Of a stretch of 64,000 nucleotides of DNA, positions 52,101-61,067 are shown piece after piece (position 1 is the stretch's first letter; every line of letters begins with the position of its first letter). A program made the position numbers and the translations under genes. The notes under the pieces were generated by a model. It did not search any database, was not told the DNA's origin, and saw nothing but the letters and a program-made list of their open reading frames with translations. Origin of the DNA: Clostridiales bacterium (GTDB taxonomy: Bacteria > Bacillota > Clostridia > Lachnospirales > Lachnospiraceae); NCBI GenBank assembly GCA_015655075.1, contig JAATFT010000091.1, positions 62,001 to 126,000 of the forward strand. Direction: 5' to 3'.

Positions 52101-52811
52101 ATGAATAATTTATTAAATAATTATATAAAATTGGCAATTGCATATGCTTTCCATGGTGATCTTTCACGAAAATCATCCATGGAAATATTTAGTAAGATGC
52201 TATCAGGCAGAAATATTTGTAAAGTTGCTCCAAAGAAAACTATTATTTATCGTGATGATAAAATCACTCATGTCTATCTATTGGTAAAAGGCCATGTATC
52301 AATTATCAATATTAATCCTCTTGGACTTGATATTCTTATAGACGAAATGAATGCGCCACAAATTTTTGGGCTGGTTGAAACATTGAATCATGTTGATGTA
52401 TTTAGTGCTTATGTTATCTCTGACACAGATTGTGTTTATCTAAAAATACCCACTCTTGAATTTATTTCATGTATCAAAAACGATCACGAATTATGCTTTG
52501 AAATACTTGAGTATGTGAATTGTCTTGCATTACGTAATATGGATAGTACAGAAATTAAATCGCTTATCCATCCTAAGGATATTCTTGGAAACTTTCTTTA
52601 TCGCTTAACAATTAATCATACGCTGCCTTATACTTTAAAGGATACACGAGCTAAGCTATCTGAAACTTTTCATATCAATTTGCGCACTTTATATCGGTAT
52701 GTTAAAGAGTTTGAAGGGAAGGGCATGCTAACGCTAACGCATGGAAAAATTGTAATTACTAAGGAGAATTTCGAAAAGCTTAGCCAGAAATATGATGAGC
52801 TGAATTTGTAA
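52101..52811 (+). CDS. Crp/Fnr-family transcriptional regulator
   Basis: The 236-residue regulator has an N-terminal cyclic-nucleotide-binding-like barrel (PKKTIIYRDDKITHVYLLVK, NPLGLDILIDEM) and a C-terminal winged helix (TRAKLSETFHINLRTLYRYV, with GKGMLTLTHGKIVI as the wing). It lacks an Fnr-type cysteine cluster at the N-terminus, so oxygen sensing through iron-sulfur is unlikely. It resembles YeiL-type regulators. The ATG at 52101 follows AAGGAGAAG; the track start adds 15 residues. It is divergent from yjjI and followed by a strong terminator. Confidence 0.88.
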   Translation: MNNLLNNYIKLAIAYAFHGDLSRKSSMEIFSKMLSGRNICKVAPKKTIIYRDDKITHVYLLVKGHVSIININPLGLDILIDEMNAPQIFGLVETLNHVDVFSAYVISDTDCVYLKIPTLEFISCIKNDHELCFEILEYVNCLALRNMDSTEIKSLIHPKDILGNFLYRLTINHTLPYTLKDTRAKLSETFHINLRTLYRYVKEFEGKGMLTLTHGKIVITKENFEKLSQKYDELNL

Positions 52812-52823
52812 GAAGTCTCAAAC

Positions 52824-52864
52824 CAAAAAGCCGTCTGTTCTGTTAAGAACAAACGACTTTTTAT
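52824..52864 (+). terminator. Rho-independent terminator after the Crp-type gene
   Basis: AAAAAGCCGTCTGTTCT pairs with AGAACAAACGACTTTTT around GTTA with two or three mismatches, followed by TTTTTAT. It may work in both directions. Confidence 0.8.
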
Positions 52865-52866
52865 AA

Positions 52867-53003
52867 TCGCATTTCATTGAACGGTTAATCCAGCATATAC
52901 CCGAAAAGCATTTTAAGATGATCCGTTATTACGGTGTCTATGCCAGACATCGGGACAGTGACAAAAAACTCTATCGTCTTAAAGCCGTGCCTTCCAAATC
53001 TAG
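52867..53003 (+). mobile_element. Fragment of an IS91-type (Y2) transposase
   Basis: From 52867 an open frame reads FIERLIQHIPEKHFKMIRYY, then GVYARHRDSDKKLYRLK. The IPEKHFKMIRYYG..ARHR block is typical of zinc-binding IS91-type transposases of Firmicutes. Only about 45 of some 300-400 codons remain. The track ORF (52918-53115) continues into unrelated sequence and a terminator hairpin. No terminal repeats are seen. Confidence 0.65.
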
Positions 53004-53075
53004 CATGGCTTTTTTTTGCCTTGCCCTGCCGGAGCAGTTTCTTATTAGGACGTATTTCCTAATCGATAAAAAAAC

Positions 53076-53114
53076 TACTGGGTGTCATGGGTCGGGAACC
53101 CATGCCACCCAGTA
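53076..53114 (-). terminator. Strong terminator at the end of the iron-uptake operon
   Basis: TACTGGGTG.CATGGGT and ACCCATG.CACCCAGTA form a 17-bp stem with one mismatch and a 5-nt loop. On the minus strand it is followed by GTTTTTTTATC, so it ends transcription of the operon that stops at 53220. Confidence 0.85.
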
Positions 53115-53219
53115 ATCTTCCGATAAGTTTATTATGGATATATAGAGGAGATATATAGAGATACAAAGCATAATTACCTAATGCTTTTTCCAGACATATC
53201 AAGAATAAAATAAGCCTGT

Positions 53220-53897
53220 TTATAGCCCTGTTCCCTCTGTTAACAGGCCGGAAGACATGGTCAGCACTCTATTTCCAAATTCCACTGTGTCCAATTCATG
53301 GGTAACGATCAGAACCGTTGTACCGCTTTTATTTATCCGTGAAAAAAGCTCCATAATATCTTTCGTCGTTTCAATATCCAAATCTGCCGTGGGTTCATCC
53401 GCAATCAAAATATCCGGCTCGTTCATCAGTGCCCTTGCAATCAAAACACGCCGCAGCTCTCCGCCCGAAAGCTGAGAAGGATACATGGGGGCAAGAAAAG
53501 ATATGCCAACCTTATCAAGAAGAAAGGAAGCTCTTCCGGATGCATCCCCCGATCTCTTGGAAAGATAATAGGGAAGCCTCACATTATCAAAAACGGTCAA
53601 ATTAGACAGGGCTGCGGCCCCCTGGGGTATATATCCCAACCGTGAGTTTCTGTACTCCGATATTTTCCTGTCCTTCATAGAGCAGATGTCCGCACCCTCC
53701 AGCCTGATATTACCTGAAGTGGGTGTCGAAAGTCCGGCAATCATATTGAGAAGGGTGCTCTTTCCACTTCCCGAACGGCCGACGATGCTTATAAAATCAC
53801 CGCGGCTTATGGATAAATCTACGCTGTCAACAGCAAAGAATACTTTTTCCCTGCGTTGATACTGCTTGCTTAATTTTTGGATTTCTAAAAACATCAT
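53220..53897 (-). CDS. LolD/MacB-type ABC ATPase, second module of the iron operon
   Basis: This 225-residue ATPase works with the FtsX-type permease encoded just upstream. Walker A is GRSGSGKSTLLNM, the signature is PSQLSGGELRRVLI and Walker B is ILIADEPTADLD, which are MacB/LolD-type. Such modules are mechanotransmission machines rather than classic importers. It overlaps the permease by 4 bp and is the last gene before a strong terminator. The partner of this module may be an iron- or thiol-handling lipoprotein. Confidence 0.92.
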   Translation of the reverse strand: MMFLEIQKLSKQYQRREKVFFAVDSVDLSISRGDFISIVGRSGSGKSTLLNMIAGLSTPTSGNIRLEGADICSMKDRKISEYRNSRLGYIPQGAAALSNLTVFDNVRLPYYLSKRSGDASGRASFLLDKVGISFLAPMYPSQLSGGELRRVLIARALMNEPDILIADEPTADLDIETTKDIMELFSRINKSGTTVLIVTHELDTVEFGNRVLTMSSGLLTEGTGL

Positions 53898-55105
53898 TCA
53901 TTCTCCCTCATAACGGTATAAATTTCAAAACCCCCGATTTTAATCGCAAAATAAGCCGAGGCAAGAGGGCCTGCGAGAAAGGATAGCAGGAAACTCATAG
54001 CCGCCACTACGAATACGGTTGCGTACGACGGCTGTAAATAAGGAAGCCCCACCAGCGAAGCAATATAGGTACTGAAAGGAAAAACAACGAGGGCAGCCGC
54101 TACGATTCCGGCCACGGTGCCGAAAAGACTGATTAACGAGGATTCACAAAGGATTAGTTTTACCAGTTTATTCCTGGGCGCACCCAGAGTTCTGAAAATG
54201 CCGAATTCTCTTTTACGTCCGTTTAAAGTGACCGAAAATACGACAAGGAGTACACTAACCGCCAAAACCCACAGAACTCCTGCCAGTATATAGATATAGG
54301 CGGTAAGTCCCCGCAGGTTTCCCGAAATGTCGCTTAGCATATTTTTAGTAACTACCACATGTACACTTTCTTTGGCATAAGCCTGGAGGATATTATTCGC
54401 AACGTCTTTTACATCATAACCGTTTTCAATTTTAATCATGACAGAGGAAATCAGGTTCTCATTCTCTGCCACCGGATGGGCTTTCAGTCTCTCAGAATCC
54501 CTGGCCACCTGGTTTGCCGTGGAAAGATTCATGAACACGGATGTATCAAATCCCATTCCGGTTTTGTCTAAACGGGCAACCACCAAAAAAGTCCGGTCAA
54601 AAAATTTGAGTTTTTGTCCCGCTTCGGCGTTGATGCTGTTGCCCACCACGATTTCGCCATCCCCAAGCAGATGATCCAACGAATTTGTCAGCCACGGCTG
54701 AATGATGAAATCTGTCTTGGGCTCAAAACCTATCAGCTGTAGAGGATAAGCGCAGCACCCAGCATTCAGTGTAGCAATATATAGCTGCGGGGATACGTCT
54801 TTAACACCCTCCACACCTTTAACCTTTTCTGTTATGCCGGCATCAAAATAAAAGGTGCTGGGCTCTCCCCTTAAAAGAGCGCTTTGGATATCCGCTTCAT
54901 AGCCATATGGCACCGCAAGGATATCCGCACCCATTCTTTTTGAGAGATTATTCATACCGTTTTCGAGGCTTTTCGATAACACCGTACCGCCAAAAAGCGT
55001 GAAAGCAAATAGCGATACAAGAAATATGAGACCGGCCGTCCGAAAGGGGTTGCGCTTTAAGTTTTTAACAGAGAGGTTAACGGTCGTCAACGGCTTATTA
55101 TCCAT
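53894..55105 (-). CDS. FtsX/MacB-type ABC permease, second module
   Basis: This membrane protein of 403 residues has one N-terminal transmembrane helix (TAGLIFLVSLFAFTLFGG), an extracellular domain of about 220 residues and three C-terminal helices, as in MacB/LolE. The C-terminal FtsX motif is KREFGIFRTLGAPRNKLVKL. The extracellular domain holds a CC pair (LNAGCCAYPLQ), which could be redox-active. It overlaps its ATPase by 4 bp and the DUF4418 gene by 8 bp, so the three are coupled. Confidence 0.9.
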   Translation of the reverse strand: MDNKPLTTVNLSVKNLKRNPFRTAGLIFLVSLFAFTLFGGTVLSKSLENGMNNLSKRMGADILAVPYGYEADIQSALLRGEPSTFYFDAGITEKVKGVEGVKDVSPQLYIATLNAGCCAYPLQLIGFEPKTDFIIQPWLTNSLDHLLGDGEIVVGNSINAEAGQKLKFFDRTFLVVARLDKTGMGFDTSVFMNLSTANQVARDSERLKAHPVAENENLISSVMIKIENGYDVKDVANNILQAYAKESVHVVVTKNMLSDISGNLRGLTAYIYILAGVLWVLAVSVLLVVFSVTLNGRKREFGIFRTLGAPRNKLVKLILCESSLISLFGTVAGIVAAALVVFPFSTYIASLVGLPYLQPSYATVFVVAAMSFLLSFLAGPLASAYFAIKIGGFEIYTVMRENE

Positions 55106-55538
55106 TGGTTTTCTCCTGTATTTTTTTATTCTGTCTCCAGAGATAAATCGCGTTTCCAGAAGAAAATGCCACCACTAAGACACATAAAACAATCAATGCG
55201 GGGAAGGTGGTCATTCTGCACGGCATTGTATCCATCTTGCATCCGCCGATTAACACGATGGGAACCAGAATTCCTAAAACACCGGTCAAAGCCGCCATCA
55301 TACTAATTCCGAGCCTTATCAGCGTTGATTTAAAAATAACAAGCAGCACTCCGCCGCACAGGATTAAAAGACCCACTCCGATTTCAGCCCGTCCCGACCA
55401 GAAGCATTTCATGGGAACCGTGCCGCCCGACGCGGTTTCAATCATTTTTGTGCAGGTTGGAAATATGCAGAGCGGCACAAGTAAAATAACCAACCCTAAA
55501 ACAGCAGCAACTATACCGGAAAAAAATCTATTTTTCAT
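55098..55538 (-). CDS. DUF4418 membrane protein
   Basis: The 146-residue protein has four hydrophobic segments and conserved cysteines in the loops (FPTCTKMIE, MKCFWSGRAEIGVGLLI, GGCKMDTMPCRMT). The Cys/Met-rich motifs suggest metal or thiol chemistry at the membrane. I recognise it as DUF4418, often found beside FtsX/ATPase modules; no function is established. The ATG at 55538 follows AGGAGGAA; the track start adds 20 residues. Confidence 0.82.
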   Translation of the reverse strand: MKNRFFSGIVAAVLGLVILLVPLCIFPTCTKMIETASGGTVPMKCFWSGRAEIGVGLLILCGGVLLVIFKSTLIRLGISMMAALTGVLGILVPIVLIGGCKMDTMPCRMTTFPALIVLCVLVVAFSSGNAIYLWRQNKKIQEKTNG

Positions 55539-55710
55539 AATAATTCCTCCTAAATCTATTGAGTATAATGATAACTCAATGCTTTTCTTTTGAATCAATT
55601 CAAATATTAAGTTACGTTCCGGATGTGCAAACGATATGTCTGTCCGAAATTATTAAAAAATCATATTTTTTCAAACACGCTCTAAGGCAAACCTCCGCCA
55701 CGGATGGGGA

Positions 55711-56154
55711 TCATTGTTTTGCTTCCTCCAGCGCGTTATTAACGGCTTCCGTAAATTGATCGTAGGAAATCGTAGCGCCCGCTATAACATCCACCTCCTT
55801 AAGTTTCTGAACTTCAATAAGCTTTTCTGCATATTGCTCCATAGCGTTTACAGCAAGCTGCGCCTTGTCATAATAATCCTGATTTGATATTTCACCGTTT
55901 ACCTTTCCATAATTCTCATCCTTGACCGAGCCGTCTTTCTGCCATGTGATATAATTGCAGTCCGTAATTTTGTTGTCATCAATAATGAGTGTGACCTCTG
56001 CGTAAGCGCCCTGGTCATCTTCACTGCTTTTCCCGGTATAAGTGCCGTCTTGATAGACAATCTTACTTGAGTTATGACTACATCCCGGAAATAGCAGTAA
56101 TGGGAATATCAAAGTGAAAACAACGGAAATAATCTTTTTTTTCACCAAACGCAT
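55711..56154 (-). CDS. FMN-binding-domain lipoprotein (NqrC/RnfG-like)
   Basis: This membrane-anchored extracytoplasmic lipoprotein has about 147 residues. The signal peptide ends with LLFPGCSH. The FMN_bind domain shows DGTYTGKSSEDDQGAYAEV and VDVIAGATISYDQF, where the threonine of GAT would carry covalently bound FMN. Such proteins pass electrons outside the membrane and could reduce ferric iron for the P19/FTR1 system. AAGGGGG lies right before the ATG at 56154 and 9 nt before a GTG at 56145, which may be the true start. Confidence 0.86.
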   Translation of the reverse strand: MRLVKKKIISVVFTLIFPLLLFPGCSHNSSKIVYQDGTYTGKSSEDDQGAYAEVTLIIDDNKITDCNYITWQKDGSVKDENYGKVNGEISNQDYYDKAQLAVNAMEQYAEKLIEVQKLKEVDVIAGATISYDQFTEAVNNALEEAKQ

Positions 56155-56163
56155 CCCCCTTAT

Positions 56164-56829
56164 TCATTCTTTATTTGGTACAATTCTCGCAACCCGCCCA
56201 TGCTCCAGCACAACGGTCCGCTGGGCTTCCTCGGCAACCTCGGGATCATGGGTGACAACGATGATGGTAATGCCTTCCTTATGAAGCTGTTTGAAAATAT
56301 CAAGCACGATACCCTCATTTGTTTCATCCAAATTTCCTGTAGGTTCATCCGCCAGAATCAACTTAGGATAGTTTATCAGGGCGCGGGCGATGCATACTCT
56401 TTGCTGCTCGCCGCCTGAAAGCTGACTGGGTAAATGCTTGGCCCGATCTCCCAGACCAACACGCTCCAATGCCTGCAAGGCTTCCTTTTCATCCGGCATA
56501 CTGTGATAATACTGAGCCACCATCACGTTTTCCAGAGCGGTGAGATAATTTATCATATGAAATTGCTGAAAGATCAGCCCTATCTTGTCACGTCGGACAT
56601 TGGTCAGACTTTTTGCACTTTCCTTTGAAATATTCGCACCATCCAGTATAACGGAACCGTTGGAAGGCTTGTCCATGCATCCGATGATGTTTATCATCGT
56701 GCTTTTTCCAGAACCGGACGGCCCCATGATTGCCAGCCATTCACCCTGTGAAACCTGCAGATTAATATTCTGCAATGCCTTTACACTGCCATAGATTTTT
56801 GATATATCCTTAAGCTCCAATATATTCAT
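56164..56829 (-). CDS. LolD/MacB-type ABC ATPase, first module
   Basis: This 221-residue ATPase has GPSGSGKSTMINI, PSQLSGGEQQRVCIARALI and LILADEPTGNLDE, as in MacB. It serves the two FtsX-type permeases encoded directly upstream. The same set (two permeases, one ATPase, DUF2318, P19, FTR1) forms the p19 iron-uptake operon of Campylobacter, where it supports acid-stimulated iron acquisition. AGGAGG precedes the start. Confidence 0.92.
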   Translation of the reverse strand: MNILELKDISKIYGSVKALQNINLQVSQGEWLAIMGPSGSGKSTMINIIGCMDKPSNGSVILDGANISKESAKSLTNVRRDKIGLIFQQFHMINYLTALENVMVAQYYHSMPDEKEALQALERVGLGDRAKHLPSQLSGGEQQRVCIARALINYPKLILADEPTGNLDETNEGIVLDIFKQLHKEGITIIVVTHDPEVAEEAQRTVVLEHGRVARIVPNKE

Positions 56830-56869
56830 AACTTCCTCCTTTCTTTATTGGAGTACTCTATTGAGCACT

Positions 56870-58006
56870 CTATTCGCCGCGCAAAACAATTGCCGGATCT
56901 ACGTCCGTTGCGCTTCTGACAGGTAAAAGACAGGCAAGTGCGGTTATGGCAATGGAAACGGCAAGTGTCACCGGTATCAGCAGAGGCTGAAAGGATATGG
57001 AACGACTGAAAACATTCACGCTGATTGTCTGGGCAAATACAAATCCCAGGACAACGCCCAGCAAGCCCCCCAGTCCGCCTAAAAACAGGCATTCACCCAG
57101 GAATTCCATGACGATGCTCTTGTTAGCGGCCCCTAATGCTTTTTTCAGGCCGATTTCTTTACGCCGTTCCGCGACGACCGCCATCATCGTGGTTGCGACA
57201 CAAATCATGGTGAGCAGCAGCACAATCACGGTAACAAGGTAAACTAAAGCCTGAAGCTTGGTTAAGACGGTTCCTTCCGATTGTGTAACACGCTTAACAA
57301 GGCGGGGAGTAACGCCTTCGACATTTTCCGTTATTTGCTTAACAATATCATCCAGCACTGTCTGGGAAGCGGAAATGCTGCATTCCACAACATCAAGTTC
57401 ACCCTCGTTTCCCATCAGCCCCTCTAAATCCGAAAGAGACAGAAATATAAACCCTTCCTCTGTTCCTCCGGTCTGAACGATCCCGGATACGATGAAGTCA
57501 CGGCTGAAACTCTCATCCTTTATGTCCGTGCCGGTCACCGTAAAAGTATCGCCGGGAGAAAGCCGGATATAGTCTGCCACTTCCTGTCCGACGAGTACCG
57601 ATCCATCATTTTCGGGCCATTCTCCGGAGACAAACCAATACGGGCTCGTCTTTTTTACTTCTTCCATATCTGTACCCGCCGCCATAAACGGCTGCTCATT
57701 GATTTTAACTGTTTCATAGCGATAGGGAGCCATGCCCACAATATCATCTGCGGGAATAAAATCCGCCGCCGCATCTGCCGCATCCATGCTCAGTGCCGAG
57801 CCGTCACCGGAGGGAATAAATATAAGGTTTGCTCCATAGGAACGAAATTCCTGACCCATCTGCCGGGGAATATCATAATAAATAGTGACAAGACCGGACA
57901 GAACCGTTGCGCCGATGGCCACTGCCAGTAACGCTACAAGCATTCTGGAGCGGCGGCGGATGAGCGAGCTGGTTACCATCCTAAAATACATTGTTTGTTT
58001 TTTCAT
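56870..58006 (-). CDS. FtsX-type permease B of the iron-uptake operon
   Basis: This membrane protein of 378 residues has one N-terminal helix, a large extracellular domain and three C-terminal helices (KEIGLKKALGAANKSIVMEF is the FtsX motif). The ATG at 58006 is preferred, since AGGTGAT lies just upstream; the track start at 58021 overlaps the previous gene. It ends in PAIVLRGE, a typical LolC-like tail. It forms a heterodimer with the permease encoded immediately upstream. Acidic residues are frequent in the extracellular part. Confidence 0.9.
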   Translation of the reverse strand: MKKQTMYFRMVTSSLIRRRSRMLVALLAVAIGATVLSGLVTIYYDIPRQMGQEFRSYGANLIFIPSGDGSALSMDAADAAADFIPADDIVGMAPYRYETVKINEQPFMAAGTDMEEVKKTSPYWFVSGEWPENDGSVLVGQEVADYIRLSPGDTFTVTGTDIKDESFSRDFIVSGIVQTGGTEEGFIFLSLSDLEGLMGNEGELDVVECSISASQTVLDDIVKQITENVEGVTPRLVKRVTQSEGTVLTKLQALVYLVTVIVLLLTMICVATTMMAVVAERRKEIGLKKALGAANKSIVMEFLGECLFLGGLGGLLGVVLGFVFAQTISVNVFSRSISFQPLLIPVTLAVSIAITALACLLPVRSATDVDPAIVLRGE

Positions 58007-58010
58007 AGGA

Positions 58011-59294
58011 TCACCTGCCATGTAAAACTTCCGCCGGGCGAAGCGAGAGCAATAGTCTGATAGACGGAATACTTCCCGCCAAGGTTACGAGGAATACTAA
58101 AACTGCCACAAGAGGTATAACCATGGGCTTTATATCAATAGCCGACCCGAAAACCGATTGTCCGATGATTTGAGCAAAGCCAAGTCCGGCAAAATACCCT
58201 GCGGTGCCGCCCACAACCGCGGTAACGAGAATCTCCGTTAAAACAAGCCATGAAACGGGAGAATTATGAGCGCCTATCGCCTTCAGCAATCCAAACTCAC
58301 GGCTGCGCTCCATCACACTGGCCGTAACAAGATTTGAAATACCCAGCGCAGAACCCACAAGGCTCAAAATGGTTATTAATAGCATAAGGAGCTGGGTCTT
58401 TTCAAGGATTGCGCCTTCCGATTCCGCCACCTGCCGAATGGGCTTTGCAACCGAATCCGTGATAACTTCCTGTATTTGATAGGATATTGAACTGACATAA
58501 GCCGTGCAATACCAGGTTTCCCATTCTTTAATAGAAAGGCCGTCGGGATTTTGCGCCGCCCTGCGAGAAAGCTCATTATCGGGTGTTGTTAGGGCGCTTA
58601 CCTCCACACTGCTTACAAGCCCTTCATGCTCTGCCAGCTTTTGCGCAACCTGTAAAGGGACGTAGATTGCTTCGTCCTCGTCGCTTCCCGCATTGAAAAT
58701 ACCCTTAACCGTCAGCTCCTTTGTTTTCCCTTGAAATTCAATAGTAATGACGTCGCCGGCTTTAATATTGTTCCTTCCTGAAACAAGACTGCCCACCATG
58801 GCGGAATTCTCGTCCTGATCAGTCAGCCAGTCGCCGGACACCTCCCACCAGTTCTTCATGTTTTTCATCCCCGTATCCAGAGACTCGCCCGTAGGAAGCT
58901 CCAAGTGGTGATTGAACCATGTCCCTACAAGCTTTACCTCACTATCCCCCGAAATTAGCTTTACTTTTGTATCAAAATAGGGAGTAAAATCTACAATATT
59001 AAAAGCCCAAAAAATCGTTTTGATATTGCCAAGCTCCGCCTCCTTCAAATATTGATCCGACACACCGGAGTCTTTTTCAACACCGTAAAGATCGTCGAGC
59101 AAAGAAGCCTCCTTGGGGACAACATTGATATTGGCACCGTAAGTCTTCAGTTCCTGATTTACCTTATCGCCGACATCCAGCATGACATTGAGCATGGCAG
59201 TGGCAAGAGAGGCTCCTAATGCAATTGTAAATGCAATCATAAACATCTTCCCCTTCTGCCGGAAAAAAGCGCCTCTCACCATTCTCCAAAACAT
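58011..59294 (-). CDS. FtsX-type permease A of the iron-uptake operon
   Basis: This membrane protein of 427 residues has the same MacB/FtsX layout: an N-terminal helix (FMIAFTIALGASLATAML), an extracellular domain of about 250 residues, then three helices with SREFGLLKAIGAHNSPVSWL and the end PAEVLHGR. The ATG at 59294 follows AAGGTGATGG; the track TTG at 59315 is less likely. The downstream permease starts 4 bp after its stop, so the two are coupled. Confidence 0.9.
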   Translation of the reverse strand: MFWRMVRGAFFRQKGKMFMIAFTIALGASLATAMLNVMLDVGDKVNQELKTYGANINVVPKEASLLDDLYGVEKDSGVSDQYLKEAELGNIKTIFWAFNIVDFTPYFDTKVKLISGDSEVKLVGTWFNHHLELPTGESLDTGMKNMKNWWEVSGDWLTDQDENSAMVGSLVSGRNNIKAGDVITIEFQGKTKELTVKGIFNAGSDEDEAIYVPLQVAQKLAEHEGLVSSVEVSALTTPDNELSRRAAQNPDGLSIKEWETWYCTAYVSSISYQIQEVITDSVAKPIRQVAESEGAILEKTQLLMLLITILSLVGSALGISNLVTASVMERSREFGLLKAIGAHNSPVSWLVLTEILVTAVVGGTAGYFAGLGFAQIIGQSVFGSAIDIKPMVIPLVAVLVFLVTLAGSIPSIRLLLSLRPAEVLHGR

Positions 59295-59307
59295 ACCATC
59301 ACCTTCT

Positions 59308-60558
59308 TTATTCAAATCTGTTTTTTTCGTTTTCCAAATCCTGTATCTGTATTACCATACTGCCGCCGTTAAGGGTGTAGGCCAGCGGCACAGGATTGCA
59401 TCCGCCCTTAAAGCCTATCGTTGAGATATTCATAACAACATCACAAAGCTTACAGACTACCTCGTCTTTACGTTCATAGTAGCCTGTCGGACCGCAGATA
59501 TCACAAGCGTCAAGTCCAACGCCAAACGCCCCCGCATTCTTTTTGATAACGATAAACCGGACCTCGATACCGTCCGAGGCCGTATATACAAAACGGTGTA
59601 GATGACCATCATTAACATCCTCAAGGGGTATAACAATCTCACTGCCAACGATGTTCATCGGTTCGGCAGGGGAAAGGACAATCTCCCGCTCACTGTATGC
59701 TTTTACAACCGTCTGACTTAAAACCGCAAGGATGTATCCTGTCAGAACAACAAGGCACCAATGCCTTTGCCTACGCGATGCCGCCCGGATTTTCCGGTGT
59801 TGCGCGGGATTGGTATACGTTTCCTTGGGATGCAGGCTTTTTATCCACAGCACCAGAGGCAATATAGCCGTGGTAACCATAATAGCGTAAAGAAAATATT
59901 CGTTGTAATTGATGACTGGTTTTATGAGCGCAAAAAGCCATTTCGACATGGCTATAATACGTCTCGCCAGTAAAAACTGAATAATGGTCGCGATCTGATT
60001 CACCATATTAACGCCAAGCCCAATAGTCAGCAAAATGCGCACCAGCTTAAAAGATAAGCCCTTTCCGGCTTTGTAAAGAGCAAACCCTGAGAGTACCACA
60101 ATCAGCAAACCGACAAGATACCCAATTATCTTAAAAAGAAAATCCGTGCTGAATACGCTTTCACCCGATATCAAAAACTCTGTGGGGTACAGGAAAATAT
60201 CGGGCAGGCAATACAGCAGCAGCGAAGCCGTTAAAATAGCATTTATAACATTCCATATCCTTTCACGCACTCCGGATATTCTTTTTTGAAGAAGACCCCA
60301 CAAAAACATATAGAAGAGAATTTCCACAAGGATTGCAACAGATAAAATACCGATATTAAAGTATTCTCTGTTGATCAGTACGGTCGTAGACTTGAGAACG
60401 GATAATATAAGTGCGGATCCAACACCCGCAATAAAGCCCCAAAGCGACCATTTTTTCTGCTTTGGGTTGCCGCCGATATGCACAAGCGTAAACAGCATTG
60501 CTAAAAGAATTCCAGTGGTAAGGGAATTCTGCACAACCTGAATGAGATATTTCAGCAT
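59308..60558 (-). CDS. DUF2318 membrane protein (Fe-S-binding-like) of the iron operon
   Basis: The 416-residue protein has about eight membrane helices, followed by an extracytoplasmic domain with clustered cysteines: LDACDICGPTGYYERKDEVV, CKLCDVV and GFKGGCNPVP. This is DUF2318, a constant partner of P19/FTR1 systems, and the cysteine pairs probably bind metal or carry redox equivalents. Its place between P19 and the FtsX permeases is conserved in Campylobacter-type operons. The stop slightly overlaps the next gene's ribosome-binding region. Confidence 0.88.
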   Translation of the reverse strand: MLKYLIQVVQNSLTTGILLAMLFTLVHIGGNPKQKKWSLWGFIAGVGSALILSVLKSTTVLINREYFNIGILSVAILVEILFYMFLWGLLQKRISGVRERIWNVINAILTASLLLYCLPDIFLYPTEFLISGESVFSTDFLFKIIGYLVGLLIVVLSGFALYKAGKGLSFKLVRILLTIGLGVNMVNQIATIIQFLLARRIIAMSKWLFALIKPVINYNEYFLYAIMVTTAILPLVLWIKSLHPKETYTNPAQHRKIRAASRRQRHWCLVVLTGYILAVLSQTVVKAYSEREIVLSPAEPMNIVGSEIVIPLEDVNDGHLHRFVYTASDGIEVRFIVIKKNAGAFGVGLDACDICGPTGYYERKDEVVCKLCDVVMNISTIGFKGGCNPVPLAYTLNGGSMVIQIQDLENEKNRFE

Positions 60559-61067
60559 GGAGTTACCACCTCCCTGTAAGGGTTAAGTCAAAGCGGATAT
60601 TCCGAGTCCGCTTATGCTGCTTGCTCATAATCATGAGGCTGTCGCACTAAACATTTAACTACCATATATAGCGCATAATTGACTTAACAAACTGCTAAAT
60701 ATGGTAAAGAATAGCGTTAGAGCGTGTTTGAAAAATCATCGCACCGTTCTGAACGCTCCACTTTGCGGCATACTGCGTCGCGATTTTGGGAGCGTAGTAC
60801 CACTACGCACCCAAAATCGCTCCTTGCCTCCCACAAAGTGGAGCATCCAGCCCGGCACAAGCATTTTTCAAACACACTCTAGAGCGGCAGCCCCTTCAGT
60901 CGGAGCCCATTCTCCGGCTAAAACAAGTAAGTCCTAAACCCGCCGCTTACGCTTTGTAAGCAGGGGAGTCAATTGTAAAGTTAAAACGTACCATAACAGC
61001 CTCTCGCCTGCACGCGAACTAATCATGGCACGTATCATATTTCCTAAAAGCTTATAAATCGAACAAA
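60559..61067. other. Interrupted intercistronic region of the iron operon
   Basis: This 509-bp gap between the P19 and DUF2318 genes holds the foldback MITE (60718-60882). GGCTGTCGCACTAAAC (60649 onward) and the complement GGGGCTGCCGCTCT (60880 onward) may be the ends of an older element into which the MITE inserted. The rest contains a small CTTAC/GTAAG hairpin and no gene. Confidence 0.5.
60718..60882. repeat. 165-bp foldback MITE
   Basis: The ends TAGAGCGTGTTTGAAAAAT and (complement) TAGAGTGTGTTTGAAAAAT are inverted copies. The interior folds as well: GCTCCACTTTG with CAAAGTGGAGC, GCGATTTTGGG with CCCAAAATCGC, and the apex GCGTAGT-ACC-ACTACGC. The whole element is thus one long interrupted hairpin with no open frame. 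The right 72 bp recur at 43292-43363. It lies inside the iron operon and may affect read-through. Confidence 0.85.

Noticed and set aside
52918-53115. Complete small gene of 65 codons
   Set aside because: The first part is the inside of an IS91-type transposase and the last part reads through a terminator hairpin, so it is a fragment.
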